A stretch of DNA of 64,000 bases, from assembly GCA_963707015.1 (NCBI GenBank), contig CAVPOO010000001.1, positions 323,569 through 387,568 of the forward strand, in the 5' to 3' direction. A program made the position numbers and the translations under genes. Position 1 is the stretch's first letter. Each line of letters starts with the position of its first letter. This document shows positions 7,551-17,146 of the stretch, in pieces. The DNA comes from CAVPOO01 sp963707015 (GTDB lineage Bacteria; Pseudomonadota; Gammaproteobacteria; Thiohalobacterales; Thiohalobacteraceae). The notes under the pieces were generated by a model. It had not been told where the DNA came from and ran no database searches. It saw nothing but the letters and a program-made list of their open reading frames with translations.

Positions 7551-8018
7551 TCAAAGCGTATAGCCGGCGTTACTCAACATCCGGCTCAACTGCGGCTCGC
7601 TGTAGCCATTCAGGCGTTGCTCGCCGACCAGGATGATCGGCACGCCCTGCCCCTGGAGCTGCCTGAAATCACGGCGACCTTTCGCCGTAGTTTCCACATC
7701 GTACTCGGTGTAGCTGATCCCGTTCCTGGCAAGAAACGCCTTCGCCTTCCTGCAGTATCCACAACGGGAGGTGGTGTAGACAAGCACCTTGCCCTGGGGC
7801 AACACACTTGGAGTGTCACGAAAACCCTTCGCTGGCGACTGGTAGGTATTGAGCCGAATATCAACTGTTTGTGCCCCGACCCTGTCTGGTGGCCGGTCAC
7901 CAAAGTGGGTTCGCCCTTGAGAGTCCTTCCAGGTATAAACACCACCGGCCTTTGTCATTGCGCAGACCAGAAACCCGGCAACCGGGAGCAGCTTGAAAAA
8001 CGAGGCCATGGGTTTCAT
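7551..8018 (-). CDS. DUF4124 and glutaredoxin fusion protein
   Basis: 155 residues. A hydrophobic signal or anchor (about 6-22) leads into a DUF4124 segment (GVYTWKDSQGRTHFGDRPP). After a linker, a glutaredoxin domain begins at about residue 77 (VLVYTTSRCGYC) with the redox pair Cys86 and Cys89. GVPIILVGEQRLNGYS supplies the cis-Pro and the glutathione-binding glycine loop. This arrangement is common in Proteobacteria and is probably a periplasmic thiol-disulfide protein; the physiological partner is unknown. The gene stands alone on the minus strand. Confidence 0.85.
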   Translation of the reverse strand: MKPMASFFKLLPVAGFLVCAMTKAGGVYTWKDSQGRTHFGDRPPDRVGAQTVDIRLNTYQSPAKGFRDTPSVLPQGKVLVYTTSRCGYCRKAKAFLARNGISYTEYDVETTAKGRRDFRQLQGQGVPIILVGEQRLNGYSEPQLSRMLSNAGYTL

Positions 8019-8270
8019 ATCAGTGACAAAAATACGGGCACAGACGGCAGTACGTACCTGTCAGCGCCGAACGCCAGGTTCTGCTCACGGTGCCCGTCAC
8101 CCTGCAAAGATGCCGGTATGGTACTGGCGATACACAGTAAGCGGGGACATCCCTGTAAGAGCGCCACACCAGTGGTAGTGGCTGGCCCACTGTTATCTTT
8201 AGCAGGAGCCGGCCATGAAGGCGATTCCCTTAATTCAGTCTGAGCCCATTACCGATTGAGCGCTGGCCGT

Positions 8271-8780
8271 TCACCTGTAACGCTCGCCTTTGTGCTCGAT
8301 CCAGCCACCCGGACCGAATCCGTCGGGGTCACGGTGTGTCCAGTGGATGACACCGCCGCGATCATTCACCTCGTAACGACCGCGAACAGTGACGACATCG
8401 CCGCTTTCGACCGGCACACGGTGCGCCAGATCGATATTATGTGCGATTAATAACGTGCGGTGATCCGCTACCTCGATGATAAACCGCTGGTGCCGGGAGC
8501 CCACATTATCGTCGCTCAAGATACGCCTCACTGTTCCCTTCACGAGGAGCCATTGTCCCGACTTGACTGCAGAGGATGGCTCGGGAGCCGGACCGGCCTG
8601 CCCAAACGGCGTAAGCGGCGGGTCTTCCGGCAGCCCTCCCTCGAAATATTCGTACAGCGCGACTGCTGCGAGAAGCAACAAGACAAGAATGAGCTTGGCC
8701 GGCTGGCCGCCTTTCTTCATTTTCTGCAACGTTGGTTTCGTGCCTTGCATGAATACTGGGTGGAGATTTTCAACCGCCAC
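8271..8780 (-). CDS. DUF3465 domain-containing protein
   Basis: 169 residues from a GTG at 8780 preceded by AGGGTGG; the in-frame ATGs at 8750 and 8720 are alternatives. One membrane segment (about 29-46, LILVLLLLAAVALYEYF) anchors it. The C-terminal half has the DUF3465 signature: GTVRRILSDDNVGSRHQRFI, TLLIAHNIDLAHR, GDVVTVRGRYEVN and GGVIHWTHRDP. The family is described only as an OB-like small domain of unknown function; location is probably periplasmic. The neighbour at 8879 is also an uncharacterised membrane protein on the same strand. Confidence 0.85.
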   Translation of the reverse strand: MAVENLHPVFMQGTKPTLQKMKKGGQPAKLILVLLLLAAVALYEYFEGGLPEDPPLTPFGQAGPAPEPSSAVKSGQWLLVKGTVRRILSDDNVGSRHQRFIIEVADHRTLLIAHNIDLAHRVPVESGDVVTVRGRYEVNDRGGVIHWTHRDPDGFGPGGWIEHKGERYR

Positions 8781-8878
8781 TGTCCACCCTGATCGATTTC
8801 CAGAAGATTGCTTGCCCCGCGAGTTGGCATACTCCTGGCACAGCCGCCAAGCTCACCGCGTCCGCCACACTCGGCCAG

Positions 8879-9523
8879 TCAATCCGACACCCCTTCCCCA
8901 CATCCGCGAACGAGGAATGCCCTCAATTGGCGATCATGTTGTCGGGCAAGGAAAGTCAGCGCCGATATCGCTCCCAGCAATGCCAGTGCAATATCGGATT
9001 GGGTATCCCAGACATAGCCCTGCGTACCAAGGAATCCTTCAGCAGACTCCCCCGTTAACAGCGCCACCCACCATTCAAAGAGTTCATAAAGCGCGCTGAA
9101 TGCCGTGCAAACCGACACAACGAGAATATTCAGCCAGGCTCGCCCGTTTATCACCGAGTTTCTTATCAGTATCTCGCGTGCAATTATGGCGGGAACGAAA
9201 CCCTGCGCAAAATGCCCAAGCTTGTCATAATTGTTTCTTCCCGATTGCAGCGCCGCCTCAAGCCAGTCAAACAAGGGTACTTCTGCATAGGTGTAATGCC
9301 CGCCAACCATGAGGATAATACAGTGCACAAGAATCAGGCCGTAGGCCAGCGCGGTAAGCGGAAATGTTCGATAGGTTGCGGCCAGAATCACGAGCCCGAT
9401 CAGCGCCGGAAATACCTCTAGAATCCATGTAAAGTAATCGTGTGGCCTAATCGCAGACCATATCAGCACGGCCAGAAACACCGACAGCCAGACAAGCATC
9501 AGCGAAGTTCGCGTCACAGGCAA
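8879..9523 (-). CDS. DUF2238 (YjdF-type) inner-membrane protein
   Basis: 214 residues with about six membrane segments. The family core is visible as YDKLGHFAQGF (about 99-109) and ALYELFEWWVALLTGES, followed by GTQGYVWDTQSDIALALLG, which carry the conserved His, Glu, Trp and Asp residues of DUF2238/YjdF. The biochemical role of the family is not established. It is followed on the same strand by the DUF3465 gene about 100 bp away, but no operon is proven. Confidence 0.88.
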   Translation of the reverse strand: MPVTRTSLMLVWLSVFLAVLIWSAIRPHDYFTWILEVFPALIGLVILAATYRTFPLTALAYGLILVHCIILMVGGHYTYAEVPLFDWLEAALQSGRNNYDKLGHFAQGFVPAIIAREILIRNSVINGRAWLNILVVSVCTAFSALYELFEWWVALLTGESAEGFLGTQGYVWDTQSDIALALLGAISALTFLARQHDRQLRAFLVRGCGEGVSD

Positions 9524-9785
9524 GCGATCACCTGTCTGGCAACACGACCGGCAGACTGGGAAAGGGCGCGCTTTTCAACATTGCATGCTTCATTGTGGCT
9601 TCGCGTGTACCTGAGGGTGCTTACTGTACACTGGAGACTCAGCGCCGAAAAGCACCGGTTCCTGACGAAGCTGACGGCAAAGCTGGCTGCGGCGATAGCC
9701 GCTCGTCGTCGACTTTATCAATCCAAATGGGAGATGATGCCGGCATGACCGAGGCAAGTGCCAACATGGCCTGGGGACAGGATGC

Positions 9786-10622
9786 GTGAATAAAACCGAA
9801 ACAGTCAAGGAATTTGGCGGCTATTTGAACCGCTACCAGCATCGATCCATGCGCTGCAACTGCACGATGACCTTCTCGGTTTATCTGCCACCGCAGGCAA
9901 ACAGCAGCAAAGTTCCTGCGGTGTATTGGCTGTCCGGACTGACATGTACCGACGACAATTTCCGTGTGAAGGCGGGGGCGCAACGCTACGCTGCCGAGCT
10001 TGGCCTGGCTCTGATCATCCCGGATACCAGCCCTCGTGGCCATGAGGTGCCGGACGTCGCGGATCGCTATGATCTCGGCCAGGGCGCCGGCTTCTATGTC
10101 AATGCCACGCAGGCACCCTGGTCGCAACACTACCATATGTATGATTACGTGACGCGCGAACTGCCGTCACTTGTCGAAGCGAATCTTCCGGTGCTCCCCC
10201 ACCTGAAGTCCATCACCGGTCATTCCATGGGCGGCCATGGCGCACTGATTTGTGCGCTCAGGGAAGCGGGGGTGTACAAATCGGTCTCGGCCTTCGCGCC
10301 GATCTGTAATCCAAGCGAAAGTAGCTGGGGCAAGGCGTGTTTTGGCGCCTACCTCGGCGATGACCATAAAGCCTGGCATGCCTACGATGCCACCTGCCTC
10401 ATCGAGGCGGGCGCAGCCACCGTACCATTGCTCATCGACCAGGGTACGGCGGACGAATATCTCTCAGACCAGCTGCATCCGGAGAATCTCGCAAGGGTCT
10501 GTGCAGTCCGCCGTTTTCCGCTCAGCTTACGCATGCAGGACGGCTACGACCACAGCTATCATTTCATCGCCACCTTCATTGGCGAGCACCTCGCCTATCA
10601 TGCGGAGGCCTTGCGTGCCTAG
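9786..10622 (+). CDS. fghA: S-formylglutathione hydrolase
   Basis: 278 residues, normal for esterase-D-type S-formylglutathione hydrolases. The enzyme splits S-formylglutathione to glutathione and formate, the last step of glutathione-dependent formaldehyde detoxification, in the cytoplasm. The alpha/beta-hydrolase nucleophile elbow GHSMGG places Ser147; LSGLTCTDDNF forms the oxyanion loop. The acid and base come from LLIDQGTADEYL and DGYDHSYHF. No frmA-like formaldehyde dehydrogenase gene lies next to it. The gene 200 bp downstream is purT, which consumes formate. Confidence 0.95.
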   Translation: MNKTETVKEFGGYLNRYQHRSMRCNCTMTFSVYLPPQANSSKVPAVYWLSGLTCTDDNFRVKAGAQRYAAELGLALIIPDTSPRGHEVPDVADRYDLGQGAGFYVNATQAPWSQHYHMYDYVTRELPSLVEANLPVLPHLKSITGHSMGGHGALICALREAGVYKSVSAFAPICNPSESSWGKACFGAYLGDDHKAWHAYDATCLIEAGAATVPLLIDQGTADEYLSDQLHPENLARVCAVRRFPLSLRMQDGYDHSYHFIATFIGEHLAYHAEALRA

Positions 10623-10828
10623 CCCGGCACGGGTGGCAGCCCGCAACGGCGAGCGCATGGCAACTGGCTCTTGCTCGCCATCCTGCATGGCCTCACCATA
10701 TTCCGCGGTCAGCTTCAACGTGCCGTGGACCTTATGGGACGGCCAATTAGACAATAAGCGGTGAACTACATTCTTCCCTATCCTGACTCGCCAGGATGCT
10801 CTCAGCACATTAGCCGGAGGACAACTTT

Positions 10829-12010
10829 ATGGCACATATTGGAACCCCGCTATCTGCTTCTGCAACACGCGTACTGCTTTGTGGTGGTGGTGAACTGGGT
10901 AAAGAGGTGGTAATCGAGCTGCAACGTCTGGGTGTAGAAGTGATCGTTGTGGATCGTTATGAGAATGCACCTGCAATGCAGGTCGCGCACCGAAGCCATG
11001 CTGTTTCCATGCTGGATGGCGCGGCCTTGCGGGCCGTGATCGAAAACGAAAGGCCCGATTATATCGTTCCCGAAATCGAGGCGATCGCGACCGATACCCT
11101 GATGGATCTGGAACTGGAGGGTTACACGGTCATTCCTACCGCCCGCGCCGCCCGCCTTACCATGAATCGCGAAGGCATACGCCGGCTCGCGGCAGAAGAG
11201 CTGGGCATCAAGACATCGCCCTACCGCTTTGCAGCCAGCCGCGAAGAATTTGACCAGGCCATTGCAGAGATCGGCTTACCGTGCGTGGTGAAACCGATCA
11301 TGAGTTCGTCGGGCAAGGGTCAGAGCACGGTGAATAATCCCTCGGATATCGAGCCGGCCTGGAATTATGCGCAGGAAGGCGGACGCAGTGGCGCCGGCAA
11401 GGTCATCGTGGAAGGCCTGGTCGATTTTGATTTCGAAATCACTCAACTCACGCTGCGCCATGCAGGAGGAACCAGTTTCTGTGAGCCGATTGGCCACCTG
11501 CAGGTCGCCGGTGATTACCGCCAGTCCTGGCAGCCCCAGCCCATGAGCGGCAAGGCGCTGGCCGCTGCCCGTCGTATCGCGGCAGATATTACCGGGGCGC
11601 TCGGTGGTCGCGGCATTTTTGGAGTGGAATTATTCGTCAAGGGCGATGAAGTGATATTCAGTGAGGTCTCACCACGTCCACATGATACCGGCATGGTCAC
11701 GATGATCTCCCAGGATTTGTCCCAGTTCGCCCTACATGCCCGCGCCATCCTGGGTTTACCCGTCCCCAACATCCATTTCCACGGTCCCTCGGCATCCAGC
11801 GTCATTCTGGTCGAAGGTGAATCCCGGCACGTCAGCTTTGGTAATCTTGAAAGCGTGCTCGAGGCGCCGGATACACAGCTGCGTCTGTTTGGAAAACCCG
11901 AGGTCAAGGGGCACCGGCGGATGGGTGTGGTACTGGCACGCGGCGAGTCCATCGAGGAAGCCCTGGCTAAGGCCCTGCAGGGGTCGGAGGCGGTGTCGAT
12001 TTCGCTGTAG
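10829..12010 (+). CDS. purT: Formate-dependent phosphoribosylglycinamide formyltransferase PurT
   Basis: 393 residues, typical length. PurT uses ATP and formate to make formyl-GAR in purine synthesis, an alternative to folate-dependent PurN. The ATP-grasp fold is clear: N-terminal LLCGGGELGKEV, substrate loop VPEIEAIATDTL, ATP-binding VVKPIMSSSGKGQS, metal-binding FSEVSPRPHDTGMVT near residue 280, and a C-terminal GHRRMGVVLARG. GGAGGACAACTTT before the ATG is a strong ribosome site. Placement after fghA suggests local channelling of formate. Confidence 0.97.
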   Translation: MAHIGTPLSASATRVLLCGGGELGKEVVIELQRLGVEVIVVDRYENAPAMQVAHRSHAVSMLDGAALRAVIENERPDYIVPEIEAIATDTLMDLELEGYTVIPTARAARLTMNREGIRRLAAEELGIKTSPYRFAASREEFDQAIAEIGLPCVVKPIMSSSGKGQSTVNNPSDIEPAWNYAQEGGRSGAGKVIVEGLVDFDFEITQLTLRHAGGTSFCEPIGHLQVAGDYRQSWQPQPMSGKALAAARRIAADITGALGGRGIFGVELFVKGDEVIFSEVSPRPHDTGMVTMISQDLSQFALHARAILGLPVPNIHFHGPSASSVILVEGESRHVSFGNLESVLEAPDTQLRLFGKPEVKGHRRMGVVLARGESIEEALAKALQGSEAVSISL

Positions 12011-12069
12011 TGCTGCCGGATGAGACTGACGCATTTCCTCATCCCGCCATCACAGCCGGAGGCAGTTCA

Positions 12070-12522
12070 ATGCAGATCTGGGTCGATGCCGATGCCTGCC
12101 CGAACGTCATCAAAGAGATTCTGTTTCGCGCCTCGGAACGGACGAACCGTGCGCTTATTCTGGTCGCCAATCAGCCGCTGCGAATCCCGCCTTCCCGCAC
12201 GATCCGAACCGTCCTGGTGCCGGGCGGTTTCGACGCGGCTGATGACTACATTGCCGAACGGGTGCAGCCAGGCGATCTGGTTGTCACCGCGGATATCCCG
12301 CTGGCCGCGACGGTGATCGAGAAACATGGCCATGCGTTGAATCCAAGAGGGGAACTGTACACAAAAGATAATATTCGACAGCGGCTGGCCATGCGCAATT
12401 TCATGGAAGAGATGAGAAATGCCGGTCAGCTCACGGGTGGACCGCCAGCGCTTGGCCAGAATGACCGGCGCGCCTTTGCCAATGCACTGGACCGGTTCCT
12501 GACGAGACACAGCAATGCCTGA
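12070..12522 (+). CDS. YaiI/YqxD family protein (UPF0178)
   Basis: 150 residues from the ATG at 12070, chosen because GGAGG lies about 7 nt upstream and the family starts with MxIWVDADACP. Visible motifs are WVDADACPNVIKEI, LVANQPLRIP, VPGGFDAADDYI, DLVVTADIPLA and LNPRGELYT, the PIN-like fold of the UPF0178 family. The Asp residues suggest a metal-dependent nuclease-like site, but function is unproven. It follows purT by about 60 bp and may be cotranscribed. Confidence 0.92.
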   Translation: MQIWVDADACPNVIKEILFRASERTNRALILVANQPLRIPPSRTIRTVLVPGGFDAADDYIAERVQPGDLVVTADIPLAATVIEKHGHALNPRGELYTKDNIRQRLAMRNFMEEMRNAGQLTGGPPALGQNDRRAFANALDRFLTRHSNA

Positions 12523-12679
12523 AGTCAGCACCCGGAGACGGGCTCGCCCGGCATGTTGCGAAAATGCCAAAACCAGCTAGATTAAGCGCTAAACTGCGCA
12601 ACCATCCAGCCACACAGGCGACCCCTGCGCACTAAGGCGAAACGCAGCGGATGACGGGCCCATCGAGGAGCAATGGCAC

Positions 12680-13492
12680 ATGACGCAGTCGGAACTCGAG
12701 CAGGAACACCAGCAAGCAGAGCCACAGGGCTTGCCTTTCGTTGCGCCCTGTCGGCGACTGGCACTCACGGACCCGATCAAATGGCTGAGACTGGGCTGGG
12801 ACGATTTCAAACAGGCACCGGGCACCAGCCTGTGGTATGGCGGCTTTCTGGTGCTGATCAGCTACGTGGTTACCTTTGTAACCTGGAAACTCGGTGGCTA
12901 TATCCTGTTACTGAGTCTCCTGTCGGGTTTTGTGTTCATCGCACCCGCACTTGCCATCGGGCTGTACTCCATCAGCTGCCAGCTCCAGCACGGCCTCAAA
13001 CCACGGATTACCCACTGTCTGCGGGAAGGGCAGCGTCACTTCGGCAACGAGATGGTGTATGCGGCGATTCTACTGGTGATTTTTCTGCTTTGGGCACGTG
13101 CGGCATCCATGGTTCATGTGTTCTTCCCGATGGAATCCGATCCCGACCTGAGCGACCTTGCCCTCTTCCTCGGGGTCGGTTCGGCCGTAGGGTCTATCTT
13201 TGCCGCGCTGGTGTTCAGTGCCAGCGCTTTTTCACTGCCCATGATGCTGGATCGCAAGGCAGATACGGTAACGACGGTGCTTACCAGCGTGAATGCGGTA
13301 CTGCGCAACAAGGGCCCGATGGCGGTATGGGCGGCGATTATCGTGACATCACTGGCGATCAGCTTCGCAACCGCGTTCCTCGGCCTGGCGGTCCTGATGC
13401 CTGTCATCGGTTATGCGACCTGGCACGGCTACCGCGACACCATACAGGCCGACGCCTGGCCGGAAAATACCAAAGTTCCAGCGCCGGAATAA
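12680..13492 (+). CDS. DUF2189 multi-pass membrane protein
   Basis: 270 residues. GAGGAG precedes the ATG by about 9 nt. A cytoplasmic start (DPIKWLRLGWDDFKQAPGTS) is the usual DUF2189 entry, followed by about six membrane helices. Conserved pieces are GFVFIAPALAIGLYSIS, SLPMMLDRKADTVTTVLTS and a C-terminal MPVIGYATWHGYRDTI. The family is sometimes described as distantly related to cytochrome oxidase subunit I but has no known haem ligands here and no assigned function. Confidence 0.88.
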   Translation: MTQSELEQEHQQAEPQGLPFVAPCRRLALTDPIKWLRLGWDDFKQAPGTSLWYGGFLVLISYVVTFVTWKLGGYILLLSLLSGFVFIAPALAIGLYSISCQLQHGLKPRITHCLREGQRHFGNEMVYAAILLVIFLLWARAASMVHVFFPMESDPDLSDLALFLGVGSAVGSIFAALVFSASAFSLPMMLDRKADTVTTVLTSVNAVLRNKGPMAVWAAIIVTSLAISFATAFLGLAVLMPVIGYATWHGYRDTIQADAWPENTKVPAPE

Positions 13493-13613
13493 GCGCCTTG
13501 GGATTTCTTGGCACTGGACCCGTGCCGGTACGCCGGCATGCACTTCAGTGTCCAGCAGGCTTCTGATTCGGCCGCCCATGCACGCCGGCGTAACAAGCCC
13601 GGCTCACGGCAGC

Positions 13614-14282
13614 TTAACGCTTTAGACCAAAAACAATCAGGTGGCGGTCACTTACACGCCTGAGCGACAGTTCGCCAAGGCCGGCCGAAACCAGCTGCTG
13701 TTCAATTTCCTCGGGCGTAAATGCCGCAAGCAAGGAGTTATAGAAGTCCCGCTGGAGAATTTCCGGCTCATCAGCTGAGTATCGGTTCACCAGTTCTTCC
13801 GCCTCCGCCCTGTTCTCGGGTCGCAACAGGTCGACGACGAATATTCGGGTGCCGCGCCCCGCATACTCGGCGATGGTTTGCCAGAGAACCTCCGGCCGAT
13901 GAAGATGGTGGAGGAAACTTGTACTGATAATGAGGTCATAGGAAACGTGCGCTATGGGCGCCCCGGGAATACAGCCCTCGAAGAACTCAATCCGATCTGC
14001 AACCTCGCCTTCACGGGCCTTCCTCTCGTTGGCAAGCCGGATCATCACTGCCGAACCGTCAACCGCCGTAATTGCGGCCTCCGGAAAGCGGCTGCCAAAT
14101 CTGAAGGTGACGTCTCCCGGACCACAACCCAGATCAAGGATCGATCCTCTTATCCCGCTAGCCGGAAACTCGGCATCAAATAATTCGATAACCCGACTGT
14201 GCGGCTCCTCAAAATCGGCATGGGCGTACGCCTCCGCCTGCTCGTGTTCATCCATTAACTCCGGCTCAGGGACCCGTTTCAC
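13614..14282 (-). CDS. Class I SAM-dependent methyltransferase
   Basis: About 222 residues from the GTG at 14282, chosen because AGGTGG precedes it and the frame then starts MKRVPEPELMD, a common opening of such proteins; the frame remains open upstream to 14345. Motif I is ILDLGCGPGD, motif II ITAVDGSAVMI, and the post-I/motif-IV region YDLIISTSFLHHL. The methyl acceptor is not evident. The gene converges with the DUF2189 gene; between them the inverted repeats TGCCGG/CCGGCA and CTGGAC/GTCCAG may form a weak bidirectional hairpin. Confidence 0.85.
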   Translation of the reverse strand: MKRVPEPELMDEHEQAEAYAHADFEEPHSRVIELFDAEFPASGIRGSILDLGCGPGDVTFRFGSRFPEAAITAVDGSAVMIRLANERKAREGEVADRIEFFEGCIPGAPIAHVSYDLIISTSFLHHLHRPEVLWQTIAEYAGRGTRIFVVDLLRPENRAEAEELVNRYSADEPEILQRDFYNSLLAAFTPEEIEQQLVSAGLGELSLRRVSDRHLIVFGLKR

Positions 14283-14426
14283 TGCAATCCACCTGATCAG
14301 TAACGCTCCACTGGCTGACGCGCATGGCGCTGGCAGGAACCTCAAACGTAGGAGCTAGTAATCGGAATACGTCACTAACAATGCCTGATTCTGAGCCAGC
14401 CAGGATGCTGCTGGCGCCTGCGATTC

Positions 14427-14777
14427 CTACCGAAGCCAGGGTTGATCCGCTACACGGCGCTGGCTGAATGTGTCTCCACCCGCACACAGAATCCGGGTGT
14501 CGCCGGCGCGCTGCCATCGGGTCCGGATCGGGCGCGGACTGATTCGATCGGGGCCGCGCCGGGCAATTCCGCCAGACCAGGTGACCCGGTTCCGATGGCA
14601 AGTGGATCGCAGGCGTCGCAGTGTGTCAGAGTCGTAGCCGCCAGCGTAAGTGCGTACCGATACACTGGGCGGCGCGTCAGGGTACGACTCGCCAGCAGTT
14701 ACACTCGCGGAACTCAGACCCAGCGTCGCCGCAACGAGCACGGTGACCGGACAGATGCCGTGGTTATTTTTATACAT
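14427..14777 (-). CDS. Small secreted protein, N-terminus UrcA-like, possibly frameshifted
   Basis: 116 residues. GAGGAGACAGCT in front of the ATG is a strong ribosome site. Residues 1-29 are a clear signal peptide and the next segment (YPDAPPSVSVRTYAG) resembles the start of UrcA-family proteins. The rest is Arg-rich and does not look like the family, although the end (VADQPWL) again does. The middle may therefore be read in a shifted frame in a decaying gene. Function unknown; confidence rests on the start and leader. Confidence 0.4.
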   Translation of the reverse strand: MYKNNHGICPVTVLVAATLGLSSASVTAGESYPDAPPSVSVRTYAGGYDSDTLRRLRSTCHRNRVTWSGGIARRGPDRISPRPIRTRWQRAGDTRILCAGGDTFSQRRVADQPWLR

Positions 14778-14970
14778 AGCTGTCTCCTCGACACAAACGC
14801 CTTTTGTGCACTGAAATTCACTGCGGACCTAAGTTAAGTGTAGACACAAATTGACACCGCTTGGCAGTGCTACAGCGAGCCGCGCGCCCGTTACGCCTTT
14901 TTCTGCATCCCGGAAAAGGCGCATCAGCGGGTGCGGCGGGCTACACAAACCCCCCAGCCGTGAGCGGGCC

Positions 14971-16224
14971 CTAACTGGTTTCCGTCTGCACAGCCTCCGT
15001 CGAGCGTCGCACGACGCGGCCGAGTGTGAGACCCTGGACGAAGATCGAAAACACGACCACCGCATAGGTCACCGCCACCAGGGAATTGCGCACCTCACCC
15101 GCTGGCAGCGACAGCGCCAGCGCGATCGAAATCCCGCCACGCAGGCCAGCCCAGGTGAGAATTCTGACCACATGAGGACTGAAGCTTCGGAAGCGGCGCA
15201 TCAGCCCAATGGGCAACCCCACACTCACAAGGCGCGCCAGCAGAACGATCGGGATTATCAGCACGCTAGCCTGCAGATATTCCGTTTCGAAGGTCAAGAC
15301 CAGCACCTCCAGACCAATCAGCACAAACAAAACCGCATTGAGAATCTCGTCAATCAGCTCCCAGAAGGTATCCAGATGCTCGCGCGTGCGGTCCGACATC
15401 GCCAGCACGCGCCCGTGATTGCCAATCAACAGCCCGGCGACGACAATCGCAACCGGCGCGGAAAGATGGAGTATCTCCGCCAGGGCGTATCCACCGCTGG
15501 TGAGCGCCAGGGTAATCAGCACCTCCACCTGGTAGTTGTCCACGCTCTTCAGCATCCAGTAGGCCACGCTGCCCGCAGCCAGGCCGAACAGAACACCCCC
15601 GACTGTCTCCTGGACGAACAGACCAAGCACGGCCCCCGCAGAAACCTCCTCACCGCCGGTGGCAATCCTCGCCAAGACCAGGAAAACGACGACTGCCACC
15701 CCGTCGTTGAACAGGGACTCGCCGGTAATCTTGGTTTCAAGACTCTTGGGCGCATGCGCCTGTTTGAGGATGCCGAGCACCGCGATCGGATCGGTGGGCG
15801 AGATCAGTGCTCCGAACAGCAGGCAGTAAACAAAAGGAATCTCCAGGCCGACCAGCTTGAAAGCCCACCATGACAAGCCACCGATTATAAACGTCGCCCC
15901 GATGACGCCGGCGGTGGCGAGCACCGCAATTATCCCGCGCTGCCGGGCAAGATCGTTCAGATTGACATGCAGGGCCCCCGCGAAAAGCAAAAAACTCAGC
16001 ATCCCGTGCAGCAGGGTCTCATCGAAATCCACACTGCGCAACATCGACTCGACTTCCTGTTCGATCGCCCCGCTCAGGGGACCCAGCAGGTTCAGTCCAA
16101 GCGAGAACAGCATCGCAATCAGCATGAGACCAATGGTCGTCGGCAACTTGAGGAAACGGTAATTGAGATAGCTGAACGCGGCAGAAATCGACACCAGCAG
16201 AGCGAGGATATGAAACAGTTTCAT
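14971..16224 (-). CDS. CPA1-family sodium/proton antiporter
   Basis: 417 residues with 12 predicted membrane helices. Diagnostic motifs are ISPTDPIAVLGILK (about 142-155) and GESLFNDGVAVVVF (about 170-183). The Asn-Asp pair in FNDG is the ion-binding site of electroneutral CPA1 (NhaP/NHE-like) exchangers. A conserved late motif, RILTWAGLRGGISIALALS, follows. It exchanges Na+ or K+ for H+ across the inner membrane for pH or salt homeostasis. The gene is monocistronic as far as can be seen. Confidence 0.94.
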   Translation of the reverse strand: MKLFHILALLVSISAAFSYLNYRFLKLPTTIGLMLIAMLFSLGLNLLGPLSGAIEQEVESMLRSVDFDETLLHGMLSFLLFAGALHVNLNDLARQRGIIAVLATAGVIGATFIIGGLSWWAFKLVGLEIPFVYCLLFGALISPTDPIAVLGILKQAHAPKSLETKITGESLFNDGVAVVVFLVLARIATGGEEVSAGAVLGLFVQETVGGVLFGLAAGSVAYWMLKSVDNYQVEVLITLALTSGGYALAEILHLSAPVAIVVAGLLIGNHGRVLAMSDRTREHLDTFWELIDEILNAVLFVLIGLEVLVLTFETEYLQASVLIIPIVLLARLVSVGLPIGLMRRFRSFSPHVVRILTWAGLRGGISIALALSLPAGEVRNSLVAVTYAVVVFSIFVQGLTLGRVVRRSTEAVQTETS

Positions 16225-16756
16225 GAAGGATATCCGGGTTACGGTGAAATGGTGACCCCGGCAATCATACCAGTAGCAACGTTTCCCGGCGTCCCTTGAT
16301 ACCGTGCCGCAGGGGGCATTGGGCCCGGTTCAGCACTCCGTCCAGCGGACACCGGCCTGGCCCGCAACCCAGCGACCGCAGACCGTCAAGGGATTTCACC
16401 CGCGACGCCGTATGCCTGCTCTCTTCAAACTGTGAACACGTATACGGAAAAACGCGCCGGACCGATTACATTGGCACTTCCCTTAACACAGCGGTTTCGC
16501 AATGGAACATGCCGAGCGCCGGTACCGGCACGCCCGGGCGCATACTGAAGGACCAGGACAGCGGACCTGCAAAGGTGCGCACGCTGCCCCCCACCAGCAG
16601 GGCGGCTGCAGCTTCCTGCGGGTCGCAGGCATCCACGCCGTCGAACCCCGCGTCAGAATCCAGATTGCTGGCACCACTGTTTCGTTTGATTCCCGCGAGT
16701 CGCCAGGCTGGAGCCTGATTCAGCGATTCGCCGCACGCTTCACCGAAGGAGAACAC
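16225..16756. other. Intergenic region without recognisable gene
   Basis: Both strands hold frames of 60-190 codons here, but none has a family motif, a ribosome site or convincing composition. The only defined signal is AAGGAGA about 8 nt before the ATG at 16757. Confidence 0.4.
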
Positions 16757-17080
16757 ATGGAAAATCGAGTCCACAAATTTGAATCCACCACACGCACGGG
16801 TGCGGATTCCGATGCTAAACGGTACCAGGCCGTGCCGGGTCATGAACGGGGACCCTGGCCCTGCGTCGTCGTGCACATCGATGACATCCTGGGAAGTCAG
16901 CGACAACAAGAGGTGCAGCAGTGCCTGAAGGGAAAGACCGCGGTGATCCGGGCGTACTTCAGTCCGACGCGGCCACACCTGTTGCTGGTCGAATACAACG
17001 GGCAACAGATTACGTCGTACGAGATATTACAACTGGTGATTGCTCAGAACGTCACTGCCCAGCTGATTGGCCCCGTGTGA
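16757..17080 (+). CDS. Small HMA-like protein lacking the CxxC motif
   Basis: 107 residues from the ATG at 16757 with AAGGAGA upstream. After a polar lead, VVHIDDILGSQRQQEVQQCL ... HLLLVEYNGQQITSYEIL ... NVTAQLIGPV follows the beta-alpha-beta-beta-alpha-beta order of heavy-metal-associated domains. The metal-binding CxxC between strand 1 and helix 1 is absent, so metal transfer is unlikely. It may act in protein interaction; I know of similar uncharacterised proteins in sulfur-oxidising gammaproteobacteria, but this is recollection, not a search. Confidence 0.6.
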   Translation: MENRVHKFESTTRTGADSDAKRYQAVPGHERGPWPCVVVHIDDILGSQRQQEVQQCLKGKTAVIRAYFSPTRPHLLLVEYNGQQITSYEILQLVIAQNVTAQLIGPV

Positions 17081-17146
17081 GGTCCGCTTTGACGCGGGCT
17101 CGAGGGCGTACTCTGGGCGCCGGGATGCGAACAGGCCATAGGCGGG

